Positions 7,364 through 9,321 of a stretch of 9,321 nucleotides of DNA are shown piece after piece (within the stretch, counting starts at the first letter, position 1; every line of letters starts with the position of its first letter). The notes under the pieces were generated by a model. That model saw only the letters and a program-made list of their open reading frames with translations, made no database searches and was not told where the DNA came from. Origin of the DNA: Candidatus Dadabacteria bacterium (GTDB lineage: Bacteria; Desulfobacterota_D; UBA1144; Nemesobacterales; UBA2774); assembly GCA_020054175.1 (NCBI GenBank), contig JAGVLR010000109.1:1-9321 (forward strand), read 5' to 3'. The translations under genes were made by a program, and so were the position numbers.

Positions 7364-7966
7364 TCATCCCGCCCCGTTTATTTCTGACCACAGTTTTTTA
7401 ACCTGGGCCTCCGTCTCCTTTTCCGTGCCTGAATTATCTATAAGGTAATCCCCGTGAAGGGCCTTCTCCACGGCCGGCATCTGCGAGCCTATTCTCGCGA
7501 GCGCCTCCTCCCGGGTGTAGCCGTTCCGCTTTATGAGCCTTTCTATCTGGCGCTCCTCGTCAGCCGTCACGACTATCAGCCCGTCGAGAAATTCCCTGAG
7601 CCCCCCGCTCTCCACGATAAGCGCGGCCTCTACTATGGCGACAGAAACGCCTTCTTTCATGAGCTCCGAAAGCCGCTCGCGGACGGCCTCCTTTATCCTC
7701 GGGTGCGTTATGTCCATGAGGAGCTTTCTCTTGCTCTCGTCCGCGAAAACTATCTCCCCGAGCCGCCGCCTGTCTATGGTGCCGTCCGGGCTCAGGACCC
7801 CGGGCCCGAACTTCTTCACTATATCGGCCCACGCCGGCTTTTCCGGCTCGACGACCTCCCGCGCTATCTCGTCGGCGTCGATAATACGCGCCCCCATGCT
7901 CCCCAGCATGCGCGCCACCGTGCTCTTCCCCGAGGCAATGTTTCCCGTAAGTCCCAGCACCTTCAT
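7364..7966 (-). CDS. coaE: Dephospho-CoA kinase
   Basis: Catalyses the last step of coenzyme A synthesis, ATP-dependent phosphorylation of the 3'-hydroxyl of dephospho-CoA in the cytosol. The 200-residue length is typical. It opens with the P-loop GLTGNIASGKST (residues 5-16; lysine K14), followed by IIDADEIAREVV, where the aspartates bind substrate and metal. The lid region with THPRIKEAV follows, and then RNGYTREEALARIGSQMP and DYLIDNSGT, both hallmarks of CoaE. The motif usually read as D-x-P-L-L-F-E appears here as EAALIVESG, a variant but with the same spacing. An in-frame TAA lies just upstream of ATG 7966, so the start cannot be farther out. No SD is at normal distance; the promoter entry explains a possible leaderless transcript. 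It could supply CoA for the adjacent acyl-CoA genes, but such linkage is common and not proof of co-regulation. Confidence 0.95.
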   Translation of the reverse strand: MKVLGLTGNIASGKSTVARMLGSMGARIIDADEIAREVVEPEKPAWADIVKKFGPGVLSPDGTIDRRRLGEIVFADESKRKLLMDITHPRIKEAVRERLSELMKEGVSVAIVEAALIVESGGLREFLDGLIVVTADEERQIERLIKRNGYTREEALARIGSQMPAVEKALHGDYLIDNSGTEKETEAQVKKLWSEINGAG

Positions 7967-7972
7967 GGCGGT

Positions 7973-8001
7973 ATTTTAATTCCCCCGGGCGCTTCTTTCA
8001 A
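7973..8001 (-). promoter_or_regulatory. Candidate coaE promoter giving a leaderless transcript
   Basis: On the minus strand TTGAAA (8001-7996), exactly 17 nt and TAAAAT (7978-7973) match the consensus at 5 of 6 positions each. The normal six-base gap from the -10 box puts +1 at 7966, the A of the coaE ATG. The only SD-like run, GGGGGA (7986-7981), is 14 nt away and would lie upstream of the transcript start. Confidence 0.45.
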
Positions 8002-8030
8002 ACGCGTCTCCACGCCTCTCTCCAGGGGTC

Positions 8031-8057
8031 TTGATAAAATTACCCATAAGGTATAAT
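8031..8057 (+). promoter_or_regulatory. Candidate promoter of the 3-hydroxyacyl-CoA dehydrogenase gene
   Basis: TTGATA (8031-8036) and a perfect TATAAT (8052-8057) are separated by 15 nt, slightly short of the optimal 17. The predicted start is near 8064, with a leader of about 37 nt carrying a strong AGGAGG (8088-8093) 7 nt before the ATG. An imperfect inverted repeat, ATTACC-CATAA-GGTATAAT (8039-8057), overlaps the spacer and the -10 box and could bind a repressor. Confidence 0.5.
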
Positions 8058-8100
8058 TAACTCAGACTTCGCAGTTGCGAATAAAAAAGGAGGGGCGTAC

Positions 8101-8964
8101 ATGTCCAGGAAAGTCGAAGATATTAAAAAGGTTGGTGTAGTCGGTGCGGGCACGATGGGTTCCGGCATAGCTCAGGTCGTCGCGTCGAGCGGAAGAGAAG
8201 TAGTATTGATCGACGTATCCGGCGCCGCGCTCGAAAGGGGCGTGAAGGGCATAGAAAGCAGCCTCGGAAGGCTCGTCAAGAAGGAAACCATCAGCGAGGA
8301 AGAGAGTAAATCCATCATCTCCCGCATATCCAAAACCACCGGATTCGGCGATTTAAAGGACGTTGACCTCATAATCGAGGCCGTTTTCGAGGACATGGGC
8401 GTAAAGAAAGACATATACAAGAAACTCGACGAGGCCGTAGCTCCCGACGTCGTCCTCGCGACCAACACCTCGTCCCTTCCTATAGTCGAGATAGCGGTCG
8501 GTACCAAGAGGGCGGACAAGGTCGTCGGCATGCACTTTTTCAACCCCGCGCCCGTCATGAAGCTCGTCGAGATTATAAAAGCGCTTACCACATCCGACGA
8601 GACTCTTCAGTTCGCCTACGACTTCGCAGTTGCTCTCGGAAAGGACCCGGTAAAGACGATCGACCACCCCGGCTTCATAGTCAACAGGATACTCGTCCCG
8701 ATGTTAAACGAAGCCGTCTTCGCCTATTCCGACGGCGTCGGCACCCCGGAAGACATCGACAAGGCCATGAAGCTCGGCACAAACCAGCCTATAGGGCCCC
8801 TCGCCCTCATAGACCTCATAGGCCTCGACGTAACCATAAATATCATGGACGTATTCTACGAAGAATTTCAGGACCCGAAATACCGCGCCGCTCCGCTACT
8901 CCGCCAGATGGTAAGGGCTGGCTGGCTCGGCAGAAAGACCGGAAAGGGATTTTTCCAATATTAA
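8101..8964 (+). CDS. hbd: 3-hydroxyacyl-CoA dehydrogenase (3-hydroxybutyryl-CoA dehydrogenase type)
   Basis: Interconverts (S)-3-hydroxyacyl-CoA and 3-oxoacyl-CoA with NAD(H), in beta-oxidation, aromatic-acid degradation (PaaH) or butyrate-type synthesis. The 287-residue product has an N-terminal Rossmann domain with GAGTMGSGIAQ (residues 15-25), and D38 ends beta-2, favouring NAD over NADP. The catalytic set S124, H145 (in MHFFNPAP), E157 and N195 (in FIVNR) has the same spacing as S137, H158, E170 and N208 of human HAD. The C-terminal domain includes GTNQPIGPLALIDLIGLD and ends GRKTGKGFFQY, as usual for the family. It is a stand-alone enzyme, with no fused enoyl-CoA hydratase. The start is fixed by AGGAGG 7 nt upstream. 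It is divergent from coaE. Substrate chain length and physiological direction cannot be told from sequence, and no thiolase or crotonase adjoins it here. Confidence 0.95.
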   Translation: MSRKVEDIKKVGVVGAGTMGSGIAQVVASSGREVVLIDVSGAALERGVKGIESSLGRLVKKETISEEESKSIISRISKTTGFGDLKDVDLIIEAVFEDMGVKKDIYKKLDEAVAPDVVLATNTSSLPIVEIAVGTKRADKVVGMHFFNPAPVMKLVEIIKALTTSDETLQFAYDFAVALGKDPVKTIDHPGFIVNRILVPMLNEAVFAYSDGVGTPEDIDKAMKLGTNQPIGPLALIDLIGLDVTINIMDVFYEEFQDPKYRAAPLLRQMVRAGWLGRKTGKGFFQY

Positions 8965-8984
8965 ACAGGGAAATTTTGTTTAAC

Positions 8985-9014
8985 GGGCAGGCGGCGGATA
9001 AGGGACGCCTGTCC
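8985..9014 (+). terminator. Candidate terminator after the dehydrogenase gene
   Basis: GGGCAGGCG (8985-8993) and CGCCTGTCC (9006-9014) form a 9-bp stem, with one G-T wobble, around a 12-nt loop. It begins 21 nt after the stop and is followed by TTATTCTC. The T-tract is weak, so termination may be partial. An AT-rich 7-bp stem (TTAAACA/TGTTTAA, 8961-8983) immediately precedes it and overlaps the stop codon. Confidence 0.45.
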
Positions 9015-9036
9015 TTATTCTCATAGGTACACCGAA

Positions 9037-9067
9037 TCTGTCATTTCGAGCGCAGCGAGAAATCTAT
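9037..9067. repeat. Short palindromic intergenic repeat, copy 1
   Basis: This 31-nt unit begins TCTGTCATT and ends AATCTAT, the same termini as copy 2. Its centre is the imperfect hairpin ATTTC-GA-GC-GCA-GC-GA-GAAAT (9043-9063), in which both arms carry GA at the mismatched step. It resembles REP-like intergenic palindromes of the TCATTTCGAGCGCAGCGAGAAATCT type that I recall from several bacterial genomes; copy number here is unknown. Confidence 0.7.
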
Positions 9068-9075
9068 CTTTCAAG

Positions 9076-9107
9076 TCTGTCATTCTGAACTACGATTCAG
9101 AATCTAT
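9076..9107. repeat. Short palindromic intergenic repeat, copy 2
   Basis: This 32-nt unit shares the TCTGTCATT start and AATCTAT end with copy 1, lies 8 nt after it and has the same orientation. Its hairpin is perfect: ATTCTGAA (9082-9089), a 6-nt loop and TTCAGAAT (9096-9103). The centre differs from copy 1 while pairing is kept, so the two are diverged members of one family rather than a recent duplication. Confidence 0.7.
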
Positions 9108-9137
9108 GTTTTAAAAATCCTTAACTGAAAAAGACTT

Positions 9138-9274
9138 CTACTTTTCCTTGATGAAAAGTAGCACACACGTAGTGTGTTTCTCGACGAAGCGCCTTCGGAG
9201 GCTCGTGCACCGGCAGCGCGCCAGTGAAACAGCAACGAGGCTGCCACTTCGATTTCCTGCACGCGTGGCGTGCA
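9138..9274. repeat. Multi-hairpin intergenic element, probable dispersed repeat
   Basis: Five inverted repeats follow in 137 nt: CTACTTTTC/GAAAAGTAG (9138-9161, 9-bp stem, 6-nt loop); ACACAC/GTGTGT (9163-9177); CGAAG/CTTCG (9185-9197); GGCAGC/GCTGCC (9212-9245); TGCACGC/GCGTGCA (9258-9274, 7-bp stem, 3-nt loop). The stretch 8965-9321 has no credible gene: the only long frame is on the minus strand (9315-9121), starts at TTG without an SD, and its composition follows the hairpins. The layout resembles dispersed intergenic elements often mis-annotated as short proteins; I cannot verify copies here. It may continue past the window edge. Confidence 0.5.
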
Positions 9275-9321
9275 AATTGTGCTAAAAATCTTCGTGTCTT
9301 CACTAAATCTTCCAATTTATC

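Noticed and set aside
9037..9107. The two similar repeats as a minimal CRISPR array.
   Set aside because: They are separated by 8 nt only, are diverged from each other, and no cas gene is near.
9121..9315. A 64-residue minus-strand frame at the right end.
   Set aside because: It starts at TTG without an SD, spans all five hairpins, and has the Arg/Cys/His-rich composition of a non-coding repeat read as protein.

Overview
This is a bacterial chromosomal window of housekeeping and acyl-CoA metabolism genes. By eye the GC content is moderately high, genes are tightly packed, and Shine-Dalgarno (SD) sites and sigma70-like promoters are visible. Isoleucine ATA and arginine AGG codons are common despite the GC content. 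A cyclic-di-GMP protein, a signal-peptide protein and a split (CT, BC, BCCP) acyl-CoA carboxylase would suit an uncultured Desulfobacterota/Dadabacteria-like or other proteobacterium-like lineage. That placement is inference with low confidence, because no rRNA or marker tree is available here.

Layout. (1) 1-1970, plus strand: a membrane-anchored GAF-GAF-GGDEF diguanylate cyclase whose 5' end lies outside the window. (2) 2058-2912, plus: rsmA (ksgA), the 16S rRNA dimethyladenosine transferase. (3) 2985-3545, plus: a small exported protein made of two tandem copies of a roughly 75-residue Trp-rich module, with its own promoter. (4) 7150 down to 3585, minus, convergent with (3): a three-gene operon for a biotin-dependent acyl-CoA carboxylase, probably propionyl-CoA. 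The order is carboxyltransferase, biotin carboxylase, biotin carrier protein; the gaps are 15 nt and then a 4-nt ATGA overlap. (5) 7966-7364, minus: coaE (dephospho-CoA kinase), 213 nt upstream of that operon. (6) 8101-8964, plus: a 3-hydroxyacyl-CoA dehydrogenase (hbd/paaH type), divergent from coaE across a 134-nt region holding a promoter for each direction. (7) 8965-9321: no credible gene. This stretch holds a likely terminator, two related TCATT...AATCTAT palindromic repeats, and a dense run of hairpins resembling a dispersed intergenic repeat.

The genes from 3585 to 8964 fit together as CoA-thioester metabolism. coaE completes CoA synthesis, the carboxylase would channel propionyl-CoA to methylmalonyl-CoA (or acetyl-CoA to malonyl-CoA), and the dehydrogenase performs the NAD-linked step of beta-oxidation or its reverse. 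No mutase, epimerase, thiolase or enoyl-CoA hydratase is in the window.

I found no defence system, CRISPR array, transposase, tRNA or rRNA. The points most worth a second look are the apparently leaderless coaE promoter, the duplicated Trp-rich exported protein, the palindromic repeat pair with its adjacent multi-hairpin element, and possible operators in front of the carboxylase operon and the dehydrogenase.
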